Of a DNA stretch of 64,000 bases, positions 17,686 through 26,083 are shown piece by piece. Both the position numbers and the translations under genes were made by a program. Under the pieces are notes generated by a model that worked only from the letters and a program-made list of their open reading frames with translations, searched no databases and was not told the DNA's origin. Numbering within the stretch: the stretch's first letter is position 1; each line of letters starts with the position of its first letter. The DNA lies in assembly GCF_900104175.1 (NCBI RefSeq), contig NZ_FNIX01000004.1, forward strand, positions 186,001-250,000. The letters are read 5' to 3'. This stretch comes from Lentzea jiangxiensis (GTDB taxonomy: Bacteria > Actinomycetota > Actinomycetes > Mycobacteriales > Pseudonocardiaceae).

Positions 17686-19055
17686 CGCTCCGCCTGCGGC
17701 TGCTGCTCGCGTTCGCCTTCCTGACCGTCGTGACCTCCGCGGCCGTGGCCGGTGCCGGGTACGTGCGGGCGCGCGACGCCATCGTGCAGCGAGCTCAGGA
17801 CAACGCCGTCATCGAGACCACGAACCGCGTCGAGCAGCTCTACCCGCTGCCCGCGCGACCGGTGGACGCCGCGACCCTGGAACGCGTCGCCGCACGGGTC
17901 TCCGGCCGCGAGGGCTCGGCGTTGGCGTACGGCAACGGGTTCTCCGCGGGCGGCATGGACCCGTCCGCGATCACGACCGAGCTGCGGGCCCTGGTGGCGT
18001 CCGGACGCGTCGGCTGGCAGCGCGTGTCGTACGCGGACAGCGTGTGGCTCGTCGTCGGCATGCAGCTGCGGGTGACGGGCGGCGGCACGTCGGGCATCGA
18101 GGTGTACGTGCTGAGGCCGTTCACGCCGGAGATCGCGTTCGTCGGCGAGCTGGCCCGCAACGCGTGGCTCATCGGCGGCGCCGTGCTGGTCCTGGCCCTG
18201 GCCCTGGGCCTGCTGGCGGCCCGCGGCGTCCTGCGCCCGGTGCGCGAACTGCGGCTGGCGGCGTGGAGGCTCGGCCAGGGGGAGCTGTCCGCCCGCGTGC
18301 CGGTGCGCGGCCGCGACGAGCTGGCGTCCGTGGCGTCGACCTTCAACAGCACCGCTTCCTCGCTGGAGCACCACGTCCTGGAGCTGCGGCGGATGGAGGC
18401 GGACGCACGGCGGTTCGTCGCCGACGTGTCCCACGAACTGAGGACCCCTCTCGCCGCGATGACCGCCGTGACCGACGTCCTGGACGCCGAGACGGCGTCG
18501 CTGCCGGGCGTGGCCGGCCAGGCGGCGCGGCTGGTGAACCGCGAGACGCTGAACCTGACGCGCCTGGTCAACGACCTGATCGAGGTGACGAGGTTCGACT
18601 CGGGCACGGCGGCCCTGGCGCTGGACGACGTCGACGTGGCCGAGGTCGTGCGCGCCTGCCTGCGGATGCGCGGCTTCGAGGTGAGGACGACGCTGCCCAC
18701 CGGCGTGCGGGCGCGACTGGACCCGCGACGCCTCGACGTGATCGTGGCGAACCTGGTCGGCAACGCCCTGCGGCACGGCTCGCCACCGGTGTCGCTGGCG
18801 CTGTCGGTGTCGGAGTCCTCCCTGGTGATCGAGGTCGCCGACGGCGGGCCGGGGCTGCCCGCGGAGGTCCTGCCGCACGTGTTCGCGCGGTTCTTCAAGG
18901 CGGACTCGGCGCGCGGGCGGTCGGAGGGGTCGGGGCTCGGGCTGGCGATCGCCTGGGAGAACGCGCGGCTGCACGGGGGGACGCTGGAGGCGGCGAACCG
19001 GCCAGGGGGCGGGGCCTCGTTCACGTTGCGGCTGCCGCTGGGTGGTGGGTCGTGA
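17682..19055 (+). CDS. Membrane sensor histidine kinase
   Basis: A 457-aa kinase partner of the upstream regulator. The first transmembrane helix is near the N-terminus (LRLLLAFAFLTVVTSAAVAG). An extracytoplasmic sensor of about 130 residues precedes the second helix (LIGGAVLVLALALGLLAARG) and HAMP. H-box ADVSHELRTPLAAMTA carries the phosphorylated His. The N box is LVGNALRHGSPP, followed by G1 DGGPGLP and GSGLGLAIAWENARLHGG. The start is GTG 17682, overlapping the regulator stop. The organisation with the downstream GerMN lipoprotein recalls MtrB-LpqB and other envelope-sensing systems. Confidence 0.92.
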   Translation: MTLRLRLLLAFAFLTVVTSAAVAGAGYVRARDAIVQRAQDNAVIETTNRVEQLYPLPARPVDAATLERVAARVSGREGSALAYGNGFSAGGMDPSAITTELRALVASGRVGWQRVSYADSVWLVVGMQLRVTGGGTSGIEVYVLRPFTPEIAFVGELARNAWLIGGAVLVLALALGLLAARGVLRPVRELRLAAWRLGQGELSARVPVRGRDELASVASTFNSTASSLEHHVLELRRMEADARRFVADVSHELRTPLAAMTAVTDVLDAETASLPGVAGQAARLVNRETLNLTRLVNDLIEVTRFDSGTAALALDDVDVAEVVRACLRMRGFEVRTTLPTGVRARLDPRRLDVIVANLVGNALRHGSPPVSLALSVSESSLVIEVADGGPGLPAEVLPHVFARFFKADSARGRSEGSGLGLAIAWENARLHGGTLEAANRPGGGASFTLRLPLGGGS

Positions 19056-19513
19056 AGCGCCGTCGGCTGCACGGACTCGGCCTGGTCGCGCTCGCCCTCC
19101 TCACCGCCTGCGGCATCCGCCCCACCGACCCCATCCCCGGCCTCCAGGCCCCGAGCGGCCCGGTCGAGAACACCACCCCGTCGCTCTACTGGGCGTCGCC
19201 CGGCGGCACGGTGGTCCCCGCCAGCCGTCCCCGGGGCAGCCTCAGCGGCTTCGACGTCATCGCCCTGCTCGCCCAGGGCCCGACAGCGGCCGAGCAGAGC
19301 CTCGGTCTCGGCACCGAGGTCCCGTTCGACGCGGCACCGGCCACCATCGACCGCATCACCAACGGGCTCGACGTGAACCTCTCGACGGACGTGTCGCAGC
19401 TCAGCGGCACCGCCGTCCAGCAGATCGTGTGCACGGTGCTGGGCCTGCAGCCGGTCGGCAGCGTCAACCTGCGCGGGGGTGGGAGTTCGCTGGAGCTGCG
19501 GAGGTGCGCTTGA
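19052..19513 (+). CDS. GerMN-domain-like lipoprotein, accessory to two-component system
   Basis: A 153-aa lipoprotein with N-terminus VKRRRLHGLGLVALALL and lipobox LLTAC|G, followed by a single domain with pattern SLYWASPGGTVVPASRP, then DVIALLAQGPTAAEQSLGLG and LSGTAVQQIVCTVLGL, which fits a GerMN fold. Start GTG 19052 overlaps the kinase stop. By analogy with LpqB, it may modulate the kinase at the outer face of the membrane. The identification as GerMN is by pattern and length only. Confidence 0.72.
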   Translation: MKRRRLHGLGLVALALLTACGIRPTDPIPGLQAPSGPVENTTPSLYWASPGGTVVPASRPRGSLSGFDVIALLAQGPTAAEQSLGLGTEVPFDAAPATIDRITNGLDVNLSTDVSQLSGTAVQQIVCTVLGLQPVGSVNLRGGGSSLELRRCA

Positions 19514-20445
19514 ATCGGGCCGTGCACGTCTACTCCGTCCCGCTGCGCGCCCGGTTCCGCGGCATCACCCGGCGCACCGGTCTGCTGTTCGAAGGTCCGG
19601 CCGGGTGGGGCGAGTTCTGCCCGTTCGAGGAGTACGGGGACGAGGAGGCTTCCGCCTGGCTCGCGTGTGCGCTGGAGGCCGCGGACGAGGGCTGGCCGGC
19701 GCCGGTGCGCGACCGCGTTCCCGTCAACTGCACCGTGCCCGTCGTCAGCCCGGAGAGGGCGCACGAGATCGTGAAGCGCTCCGGGTGCTCCACGGCCAAG
19801 GTGAAGGTCGCCGAGTCCACGCTCGCGGAGGACTGCGCTCGGCTCGAAGCGGTGCGGGACGCGCTCGGGCCGCAGGGGGCGGTCCGGGTCGACGCGAACA
19901 TGATGTGGGACGTCGACACGGCCGTCACGGCGATCAAGGCCATGAACCGGGCCGCCGGAGGTCTCCAGTACGTGGAGCAGCCGTGCCGGACGCTGGACGA
20001 GCTGGCGGCGGTCCGCAGGAAGGCCGGCGTCCCGATCGCCGCCGACGAGTCGATCCGCAAGGCCGGCGACCCGCTGAAGGTGGCCGTGTCGGGAGCCGCG
20101 GACATCGCGGTGATCAAGGTGGCGCCGCTCGGCGGGGTCCGCAGGGCGCTGGAGGTGGCCGAGGCGTGCGGGCTGCCGTGCGTGGTGTCGTCGGCGCTGG
20201 AGACGTCGGTCGGCATGGCGGCGGGGGTCGCGCTGGCGGCGGCGTTGCCGGCCCTCGACTACGCGTGCGGGCTCGCGACGGTGCAACTGCTCGACGGCGA
20301 CGTCACGAGCGAGTCGCTCACGCCGGTGAACGGCTTCCTGCCCGTGCTGCGCCAGGCGCCGAAGCCCGACCGGATCGCCGAGTTCGAGACGGGCGACCCG
20401 GTGTGGGTGGAGCGGTTCAACCGGGTCAGGGCTTGCGCCGGGTGA
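19510..20445 (+). CDS. menC: o-Succinylbenzoate synthase MenC
   Basis: Enolase-superfamily enzyme that dehydrates SHCHC to o-succinylbenzoate in menaquinone synthesis. About 311 aa. LRARFRGITRRTGLLFEGPAGWGEF is the actinobacterial MenC start. Catalytic lysines lie in STAKVKVAE (KxK), metal ligands in VRVDANMMWD, YVEQPCRT and IAADESIRK, and the second lysine in IAVIKVAPLGG. The TTG at 19510 has GGAGG five bases upstream and overlaps the preceding stop; GTG 19504 is an alternative in the same frame. Translational coupling of menC to a kinase/lipoprotein cascade is unusual. It is convergent with the capA-like gene, overlapping by 20 bp. Confidence 0.9.
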   Translation: MNRAVHVYSVPLRARFRGITRRTGLLFEGPAGWGEFCPFEEYGDEEASAWLACALEAADEGWPAPVRDRVPVNCTVPVVSPERAHEIVKRSGCSTAKVKVAESTLAEDCARLEAVRDALGPQGAVRVDANMMWDVDTAVTAIKAMNRAAGGLQYVEQPCRTLDELAAVRRKAGVPIAADESIRKAGDPLKVAVSGAADIAVIKVAPLGGVRRALEVAEACGLPCVVSSALETSVGMAAGVALAAALPALDYACGLATVQLLDGDVTSESLTPVNGFLPVLRQAPKPDRIAEFETGDPVWVERFNRVRACAG

Positions 20446-21514
20446 GTCCCTGGTCGTCGGCGCCCATGCTGAACACGATGCCCTCGGTCCGGTTGACCGC
20501 CTGGGTGCGCCGCTCGGTCGCGGGCACCCTGGTGAGGTCGACGAGCCGGATCGGCGGCCCCAGCTCGACCAGCGTCGGGGTGTAGGAGGCCTCGACGACG
20601 GACCAGCCCGACGGTCCCTGCTCGAACTTGAAGCGCGCGATCACGCCTTCCTCGGTCACGCCGCGGGGTTCGGCGTGCCGGGCGACCTCGTTGCCCAGGC
20701 CGTAGGCGACCCACTTGGAGCCGATCTTCTCGAACGGCTGCACGACGTGCACGTGCGTGCCGATGATCAGGTCGAGCGCGGGGTCGGCGAGCAGCTGGCG
20801 GGCCAGGGCCTTCTGGTCCGCAGTCGCCTCGTGCTGGTACTCGTTGCCCCACTGCACGGACAGCACGACGACCTCGGCGCCGGCGGCACGCGCGGCGCGG
20901 GCGTCGGCGAGGATCTTCGCGGCGTTGATCTGGTTCGCGCGCCACGGCTGGGGCAACGGGATGCCGTTGAAGCCGTAGGTGAACGACAGCTGGGCCACCT
21001 TCACGCCGCCCGCGTCGAGGATCAGCGGCGCCGTGGACTCCTCCTGCGTGCGGAACGAGCCGGTGTGCTTGAGGCCGACGGCGTCCATCGCGTCCAGGGT
21101 CGTCGTGATGGCCGCGACACCGCGGTCGAGCGTGTGGTTCGAGGCGGTCGAGCACGAGTCGTAGCCCACGTCGACCAGGCCCTTCGCCACCTCGGGCGGC
21201 GCCAGGAACGCGGGGTAGCCGAAGAACGGGCCCTCCTTGGTGCCGAGCGGCACCTCGAGGTGGCAGAGCGAGAGGTCGGCCTTCAGCGCTTCCTCGATCC
21301 CCGAGAACAACGGCAGGAAGTCGCGTCCGGCCGCGCCTCCGTCGGCGACGGCCTGCTCGGTCAGCGCCGGGTGGATGAGCACGTCACCGCCCGCGGTCAG
21401 CACGAACGACCGCGCCGGGGGCGGGCCGGAGGAGGTCGGCGACGGGGCCGGCTCGGAGGTGCCCACGACCGGGGAACCGGTGCACCCGGACAGCACGAAC
21501 CCGGTGACCAGCAC
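20426..21514 (-). CDS. CapA-family lipoprotein (metallophosphatase-like)
   Basis: A 362-aa protein of the PgsA/CapA family (poly-gamma-glutamate synthesis-like, calcineurin-type phosphoesterase fold). Family marks are LTAGGDVLIHP, LCHLEVPLG, STASNHTLDRG (SNNH-like), VVVLSVQWGNEY (H/WG motif) and IIGTHVHVVQPFE. The lipobox is FVLSGC|T. The first legal start in frame is GTG 21514, which gives a signal peptide of only about 10 residues without basic residues. In-frame codons upstream (LSRATRWPALVLVTG) would give a normal one from a CTG at about 21535. Function is likely at the cell surface; the real substrate is unknown. Confidence 0.82.
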   Translation of the reverse strand: MLVTGFVLSGCTGSPVVGTSEPAPSPTSSGPPPARSFVLTAGGDVLIHPALTEQAVADGGAAGRDFLPLFSGIEEALKADLSLCHLEVPLGTKEGPFFGYPAFLAPPEVAKGLVDVGYDSCSTASNHTLDRGVAAITTTLDAMDAVGLKHTGSFRTQEESTAPLILDAGGVKVAQLSFTYGFNGIPLPQPWRANQINAAKILADARAARAAGAEVVVLSVQWGNEYQHEATADQKALARQLLADPALDLIIGTHVHVVQPFEKIGSKWVAYGLGNEVARHAEPRGVTEEGVIARFKFEQGPSGWSVVEASYTPTLVELGPPIRLVDLTRVPATERRTQAVNRTEGIVFSMGADDQGLTRRKP

Positions 21515-21540
21515 CAGGGCGGGCCACCGGGTCGCACGGC

Positions 21541-21837
21541 TCAGCGCTGCCGCCTGCGTCGCAGGACCACTAACAGCGCGACGGCCAGCACAGCGGCCGC
21601 AACGGGCAGCACGCGCTTCAACACCGGAACGCCTGCCGTGTCGATCAGGTCGATCGGCTCGTCGGGTACGACTCGGAGATGCTGCTGTTGCGCCACCTCG
21701 TCAGGATCCACGGATCCCGGCGTGCTCGCCAGGCATTCCGCGAACTGGCCGACGAGCCTGCCGCTGACCTCGGAGATCAGGCCGCGACCGAGTCGGGCCG
21801 GCCTGCCGGTGCTCGTGAGGTCTGGTGACGAGGGCCG
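21541..21837 (-). pseudogene. Truncated coxG-like SRPBCC gene (C-terminal part with membrane anchor)
   Basis: About 95 codons match only the end of a CoxG/SRPBCC protein: DLTSTGRPARLGRGLISEVS, then GRLVGQFAECLAS. A linker and a C-terminal membrane anchor follow (VLPVAAAVLAVALLVVLRRRR). The N-terminal two thirds of the fold (about 100-110 residues) are missing; upstream, after a short non-homologous stretch, comes the end of xdhC (stop at 21876). CoxG helps deliver or anchor CO dehydrogenase at the membrane, but no coxSML genes are present. I read it as a deletion remnant of a cox-type operon. Confidence 0.6.
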
Positions 21838-21875
21838 TCCCGGCCTCCTGCCTGTTCGCGGGATCGACAACCCGA

Positions 21876-22967
21876 TCAGCGGTGGATCGGTTCTCCCAGT
21901 TCGACCAGGCGCCTGCCGGTTCCCTTCCACCGCAAGGAGATGATCTCGGCGGCGATCGACACCGCCGTCTCCTCGGGAGTCCGCGCGCCGAGGTCCAGTC
22001 CGATCGGCGAGGCCAGCGCGGCCAGCTCCGACTCGGTCAGGCCCGCTTCCCGCAGGCGTTGCAGGCGGTCCTCGTGCGTGCGGCGCGACCCCATCGCGCC
22101 GATGTAGCCGACCTTGAGCCGCAACGCGACCTCCAGCAGCGGCACGTCGAACTTCGGGTCGTGCGTCAGCACCGCGATCACCGAGCGTTCGTCGAGCTTG
22201 GCCGCTTCGCGCCGCAGGTACCGATGTGGCCAGTCCACGACGACCTCGTCCGCCTCGGGGAAACGGCTGCGCGTCGCGAAGACCGGCCGTGCGTCGCACA
22301 CCGTCACGCGGTAGCCGAGGAACGCGCCGAGCCGGGCCATCGCGGCGGCGAAGTCGATCGCTCCGAACACGAGCATGCGCGGCGGCGGTTCGAACGAGTT
22401 CACGAAGACGCTCATGCCCTCGCCACGCCGCTGGCCGTCCGGTCCGTACCGGAGCACGCCGCTGCGTCCCGAGGCCAGCATGCCGCGCGCGTCGTCGGTG
22501 ACGGCGTCGTCGATCCGTGCGCTGCCGAGAGTGCCGGCACGGCGGTCCGGCCAGACGACCATGCGCCGGCCGACGCCGTCCGGGTGCTCGACCACCGTCG
22601 CCACGGCGACCGGTTCCTCGGCGCGCACCGTCTCCACGACCTCGCCCAGCTGTGGGAAGGTCTCGGCGTTGATCTTCTCGACGAAGATGTCGATGATCCC
22701 GCCACAGGTCAGCCCGACCGCGAACGCGTCGTCGTCGCTCACGCCGTACCGCTGCAGCACAGGCCCCCCGGTCGCCTGCGCGAGGTCGTAGACGGCGCCC
22801 TCGACGCAGCCGCCGGACACGCTGCCGACCACCTCGCCGTCCTGCGTCACGAGCATCGCCGCGCCCGCCGGCCGGGGCGCCGAGCTGAAGGTCGCGACCA
22901 CCGTGCCGACGCCGACCGTCTCGCCGTTCGCCACCCGCTCGGCGAGGTCGTAGAGGACATCACGCAC
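21876..22967 (-). CDS. XdhC/CoxF-family molybdoenzyme maturation protein
   Basis: A 363-aa XdhC family protein that matures and sulfurates molybdenum hydroxylases (xanthine dehydrogenase, CO dehydrogenase). The N-terminal domain has VGVGTVVATFSSAPRPAGAA, VVGSVSGGCVEGAVYD and GLTCGGIIDIFVE with the conserved cysteines. The C-terminal Rossmann domain reads MLVFGAIDFAAAMARLGAFL, CDARPVFATRSRFPEADEVV, and ends with IGAMGSRRTHEDRLQRL. The GTG at 22967 has a perfect AAGGAGGT at good spacing and overlaps the preceding reading frame by 8 bp. The gene looks intact, although its cox neighbours are fragments. The client enzyme is not in this window. Confidence 0.88.
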   Translation of the reverse strand: MRDVLYDLAERVANGETVGVGTVVATFSSAPRPAGAAMLVTQDGEVVGSVSGGCVEGAVYDLAQATGGPVLQRYGVSDDDAFAVGLTCGGIIDIFVEKINAETFPQLGEVVETVRAEEPVAVATVVEHPDGVGRRMVVWPDRRAGTLGSARIDDAVTDDARGMLASGRSGVLRYGPDGQRRGEGMSVFVNSFEPPPRMLVFGAIDFAAAMARLGAFLGYRVTVCDARPVFATRSRFPEADEVVVDWPHRYLRREAAKLDERSVIAVLTHDPKFDVPLLEVALRLKVGYIGAMGSRRTHEDRLQRLREAGLTESELAALASPIGLDLGARTPEETAVSIAAEIISLRWKGTGRRLVELGEPIHR

Positions 22968-23154
22968 GGCGCACCTCCTTCGGCAGTTCTTCCAAGGCGT
23001 GCACGCCGTGGCCCGCGTCCATCGTGTCGACGTGCGGGAGCGCCGCCCGCACACCCCGCCGGACCGGCCGGTAGCCCTCTTTGCCCGCGTGCGGGTCGCC
23101 CCGGATGACCTCATGGCTCACGCGGCGCGGCCTCGGCCCCTCGGGGGACTCCAC
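22960..23154 (-). pseudogene. C-terminal remnant of a CoxE-like VWA protein
   Basis: Sixty-four codons ending EGYRPVRRGVRAALPHVD, then TMDAGHGVHALEELPKEV resemble the end of CoxE-type VWA proteins (pattern GYxPLxRGMxAALPHVDxF...GHxLxxLExL). The VWA domain itself (about 300 residues with the MIDAS motif) is absent. Upstream is the divergent VOC gene at 23184. The frame ends 8 bp inside xdhC, the overlap expected of an ancestral coxE-coxF operon. It supports the reading of this area as an eroded CO-dehydrogenase accessory cluster. Confidence 0.55.
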
Positions 23155-23183
23155 GAAGGTCAGGGTACGGCTAGCCTCGGGGG

Positions 23184-23567
23184 ATGGGGTCGATCAAGAA
23201 GGTCCAAGTCACGTTCGACTGCGCGGAACCCGTGCGGGTCGCGGAGTTCTGGAGCCAGGTGCTGGGCTACGACGCTCCGCCGGAGAGCGACGGCTCGTGG
23301 TCGGCCGTCGCCGATCCGACCGGCGAGGGCCCGCGCTTCTACTTCCAGCGGGTTCCCGAGAGCAAGGTCGTGAAGAACCGGGTGCACGTCTGCGTCCGGG
23401 CGGGCACGGGGCTCGTCGGTGCGGAGCGGCTGGCGGCGTTGCAGGCCGAACGCGCCCGGCTCGAAGCGATCGGCGCGACGCTGGTGCGCGTGATGGAGGC
23501 CGACGAGCAGAACGAGTCCTGCATCGTGATGCAGGACGTCGAGGGCAACGAGTTCTGCCTCGACTGA
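23184..23567 (+). CDS. VOC (glyoxalase/bleomycin-resistance) family protein
   Basis: A 127-aa single vicinal-oxygen-chelate protein made of two beta-alpha-beta-beta-beta modules: KVQVTFDCAEPVRVAEFWSQVLGY, then FYFQRVPESKVVKNRVHVCV, ending VMQDVEGNEFCLD, where the His and Glu of VHV and NEF are the usual metal ligands. Such proteins cover isomerases, dioxygenases and resistance proteins; no substrate can be assigned. Start ATG 23184. It stands alone, divergent from the cox remnant and 84 bp before a PspC gene. Confidence 0.85.
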   Translation: MGSIKKVQVTFDCAEPVRVAEFWSQVLGYDAPPESDGSWSAVADPTGEGPRFYFQRVPESKVVKNRVHVCVRAGTGLVGAERLAALQAERARLEAIGATLVRVMEADEQNESCIVMQDVEGNEFCLD

Positions 23568-23651
23568 CCCCCGGTCCTCCGACCCGGGATCAGGGTCGGG
23601 TTCGGGGTGGTCACCGATGTGCCCGAGCGTGGAAATCGCGATTCTCGGTAC

Positions 23652-23882
23652 ATGACGAACAACGTGCTCAACGAAGCCAGCTACCAGGTCAAGAAGCTCC
23701 GTCGCAGTCGCAGCGACAAGATGCTCGCCGGTGTCTGCGGCGGCGTCGCCAAGATGATCGGTGTCGACGCCGCGATCCTGCGGATCGTCCTGGTGGCGGC
23801 GACGCTGCTCGGGTTCGGCACCGGAGCCGTCCTCTACGTCGCCGCCTGGATCCTCATGCCCGAGGAAGAGCCGGCCGTGTGA
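23652..23882 (+). CDS. PspC-domain small membrane protein
   Basis: A 76-aa protein, MTNNVLNEASYQVKKLRRSR, then DKMLAGVCGGVAKMIGVDAA (the PspC signature GVCGGxA) and a membrane hairpin ILRIVLVAATLLGFGTGAVL with WILMPEEEP at the end. PspC domains occur in envelope-stress regulators. Alone, the domain may act as a small membrane sensor. Start ATG 23652 fits the domain start. The stop at 23882 abuts the stop of the convergent hexosaminidase gene (23883). Confidence 0.85.
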   Translation: MTNNVLNEASYQVKKLRRSRSDKMLAGVCGGVAKMIGVDAAILRIVLVAATLLGFGTGAVLYVAAWILMPEEEPAV

Positions 23883-25253
23883 TCAGCGCGGAAACCCGGG
23901 AACACCGGGCAGCCGTTGCCAGGGGTGGGGTCCGTCCAGGGGCCGGTACTCCACCCCCAAGGCGTCGAGACGCGGCAGGTGGTGCTCCCGCAGCCGCTGC
24001 ACGAAACCGGGATCCTTCTCCGCCGGGGACCACATGACCTCGGCGAACGCGGCCAGCCTCGGGAACGCCGCGTAGTCCACCCGCCGGGCCGAGTCGAGGT
24101 GCTCGGTCCAGATGTTCGCCTGCGCGCCCAGCAGCCGTCCGGGCTCGGTTCCCGTGACCTCCGCCGGCACCGGCTCCCACGCGTGGACGTCCTCCAGCGT
24201 CGTCACCGTCCCGACCGGGATCGGCTCGTCGGACGACTCCGACTGCCGGTAGTCCAGGTAGACGTGCTGTTCGGGGCACATCACCACGTCGTGGCCCTCG
24301 CGCAGCGCCGTGACGCCGCCCTCCACACCGCGCCAGGACGCGACCACCGTGCCCTTCGGCAGCGGGCGGGCGTCCAGGACCTCGTCCCACCCGTACGGCC
24401 GCCGGCCCTTGCCCGCGATGTGCTCCGCGATGGCCCTGACCAGCACGCCGTCCTCGTGACCGGGTGCCTCGTCGCCGCCGAGCCCGATGAACTCGCCGGG
24501 GAAGACGGCCATCAGCTCGTCGAACACGTTCCGGTAGAAGTCCACTGTGGACTCTTTGGTGTTGAGCACGCGTTCGTTGACGCCCCAGTCGGTCCAGACG
24601 CCACCGCCGTGCACGCCCAGCTCCGGGTAGGCCGCGATCGCCGCCTGCGAGTGGCCGGGGACGTCGATCTCCGGCACCACCGCGACGTGCCGCGCCCGCG
24701 CGTACTCGACGATCTCCCGCAGGTCGTCCTGCGTGTAGAAACCGCCGTGCGGACGGCCTTCCAGCCCACCGGAGCGCCGGTCGCCGAACCGCGAGTCCTC
24801 CCGCCACGACCCGACCTCGGTGAGCTTCGGGTAGCGCTTGCACTCGAAGCGCCAGCCCTGGTCGTCGGTGAGGTGCAGGTGCAGGACGTTGAGCTTGTGC
24901 ACGGACAGCAGCTCGACCCAGCGCAGCACCTCCCGCTTGGGCAGGAAGTGCCGCGCGACGTCGAGCATGACGCCGCGCCAGGGGAACCGCGGGTGGTCGA
25001 CGACCTCGCACGCCGGGATGAACCGGGGCTTCTCCCCCGCCGCCCGGAACGCCCGGGCCCCGAGCAGCTGGCGCAGGGTCTGCAGCGCGTTCATCTCGCC
25101 GGCCGCGTCGTTGGCCTCGATGAGCACGCCTTCGTCGGACGAGAGCAGCCGGTAGCCGCCGGGCGGTCCGTCCACGAGGACGGTCTCCCAGCCCTTGTAC
25201 TCGCAGAGCCGTCCACCGTCCACGTAGGACACCGGGCGTGGCAGCAGGTTCAT
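23883..25253 (-). CDS. GH20 beta-N-acetylhexosaminidase (cytoplasmic)
   Basis: A 456-aa family 20 glycoside hydrolase that releases terminal GlcNAc/GalNAc from chito-oligosaccharides. A small N-terminal alpha/beta domain (about 1-100) precedes a catalytic barrel: WRGVMLDVARHFLPK, LHLHLTDDQGWRFE, PEIDVPGHSQAAIAAYPEL, catalytic Asp-Glu in FIGLGGDEAPGHE, then VASWRGVEGGV and QANIWTEHL. No signal peptide is present, so it should act on imported oligosaccharides. It overlaps the upstream permease by 4 bp and ends the putative uptake operon. Start ATG 25253. Confidence 0.92.
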   Translation of the reverse strand: MNLLPRPVSYVDGGRLCEYKGWETVLVDGPPGGYRLLSSDEGVLIEANDAAGEMNALQTLRQLLGARAFRAAGEKPRFIPACEVVDHPRFPWRGVMLDVARHFLPKREVLRWVELLSVHKLNVLHLHLTDDQGWRFECKRYPKLTEVGSWREDSRFGDRRSGGLEGRPHGGFYTQDDLREIVEYARARHVAVVPEIDVPGHSQAAIAAYPELGVHGGGVWTDWGVNERVLNTKESTVDFYRNVFDELMAVFPGEFIGLGGDEAPGHEDGVLVRAIAEHIAGKGRRPYGWDEVLDARPLPKGTVVASWRGVEGGVTALREGHDVVMCPEQHVYLDYRQSESSDEPIPVGTVTTLEDVHAWEPVPAEVTGTEPGRLLGAQANIWTEHLDSARRVDYAAFPRLAAFAEVMWSPAEKDPGFVQRLREHHLPRLDALGVEYRPLDGPHPWQRLPGVPGFPR

Positions 25254-26083
25254 CCCTTCACCGCCCCCGCGAGACCGGACACGAGCCGGCGTTGCACGAG
25301 CACGAAGAAGATGAGCACAGGGATGGTCATCAGGGTGGAGCCCGCCATGATCGCGCCCCAATCGTTCTGGTCGGGTTTGACGAACACCTGGAGAGCCAGC
25401 GGCAGGGTCTGGTTCTCCACGGCCGAGATGATGAACGTCTTGGCGAACAGGAAGTCGTTCCAGGCGTGGATGAACGACAGCACGCTCGTCGCCACCAGGC
25501 CGGGCGCGACGAGCGGGAACAGCACCTGCCACAGGAAGCGGAACCGCGAGGCGCCGTCCAGGGTGGCGGCCTCCTCCAGTTCCACCGGCACCGCGGCGAC
25601 GAAGCCCCGCAGCATCCAGATCGCGAACGGCAGGCTGAACGCGAGGTGCACCAGCACGAGCGAGCCGAGGTGGTTCAGGCCGAAGACCGGAACGCTGTCA
25701 CCCACCGACCGCATCAGGAAGAACAGCGGCACGGTCAACGCCTCGACCGGCACCATCTGCACTACCAGCAGCATGACCAGCAACGTCGTGCGGCTGCGGA
25801 ACCGGAACCGGGTCAGCGCGGTCGCCGCGAGGAACGAGATCAGGATGCTCAGGGCGACCACGATCAACGCGACGATGATGCTGTTCATGAAATAGCGCCC
25901 GAAGTTCGCGACCGTGAGCGCACGGGTGAAGCTGTCGAGCGTCGGCCGCGTCGTCCACGGCACCGGGTCGGCCGAGATGATCTCGTCCTCCGGCTTGAAC
26001 GCGCTCAGCACCATCCAGAACAGCGGGAACGCCACCACGGCGGCGACGACGAGGACGAACGACTCGGTGATCCAGCGCCTCAC
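25250..26083 (-). CDS. Carbohydrate ABC transporter permease (MalG type)
   Basis: A 277-aa permease with six predicted helices and the MalG-type EAA loop ELEEAATLDGASRFRFLWQV. Other marks are FVLVVAAVVAFPLFWMVLSA and TTLLVMLLVVQMVPVEAL. Start GTG 26083 overlaps the first permease gene. Together with the genes at 26080 and 26967 it forms an amino-sugar importer. No ATPase is encoded nearby, as is usual for actinobacterial CUT1 systems, which share an MsiK-type ATPase. The GH20 gene downstream suggests chitobiose/GlcNAc oligosaccharides as cargo. Confidence 0.9.
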   Translation of the reverse strand: MRRWITESFVLVVAAVVAFPLFWMVLSAFKPEDEIISADPVPWTTRPTLDSFTRALTVANFGRYFMNSIIVALIVVALSILISFLAATALTRFRFRSRTTLLVMLLVVQMVPVEALTVPLFFLMRSVGDSVPVFGLNHLGSLVLVHLAFSLPFAIWMLRGFVAAVPVELEEAATLDGASRFRFLWQVLFPLVAPGLVATSVLSFIHAWNDFLFAKTFIISAVENQTLPLALQVFVKPDQNDWGAIMAGSTLMTIPVLIFFVLVQRRLVSGLAGAVKG

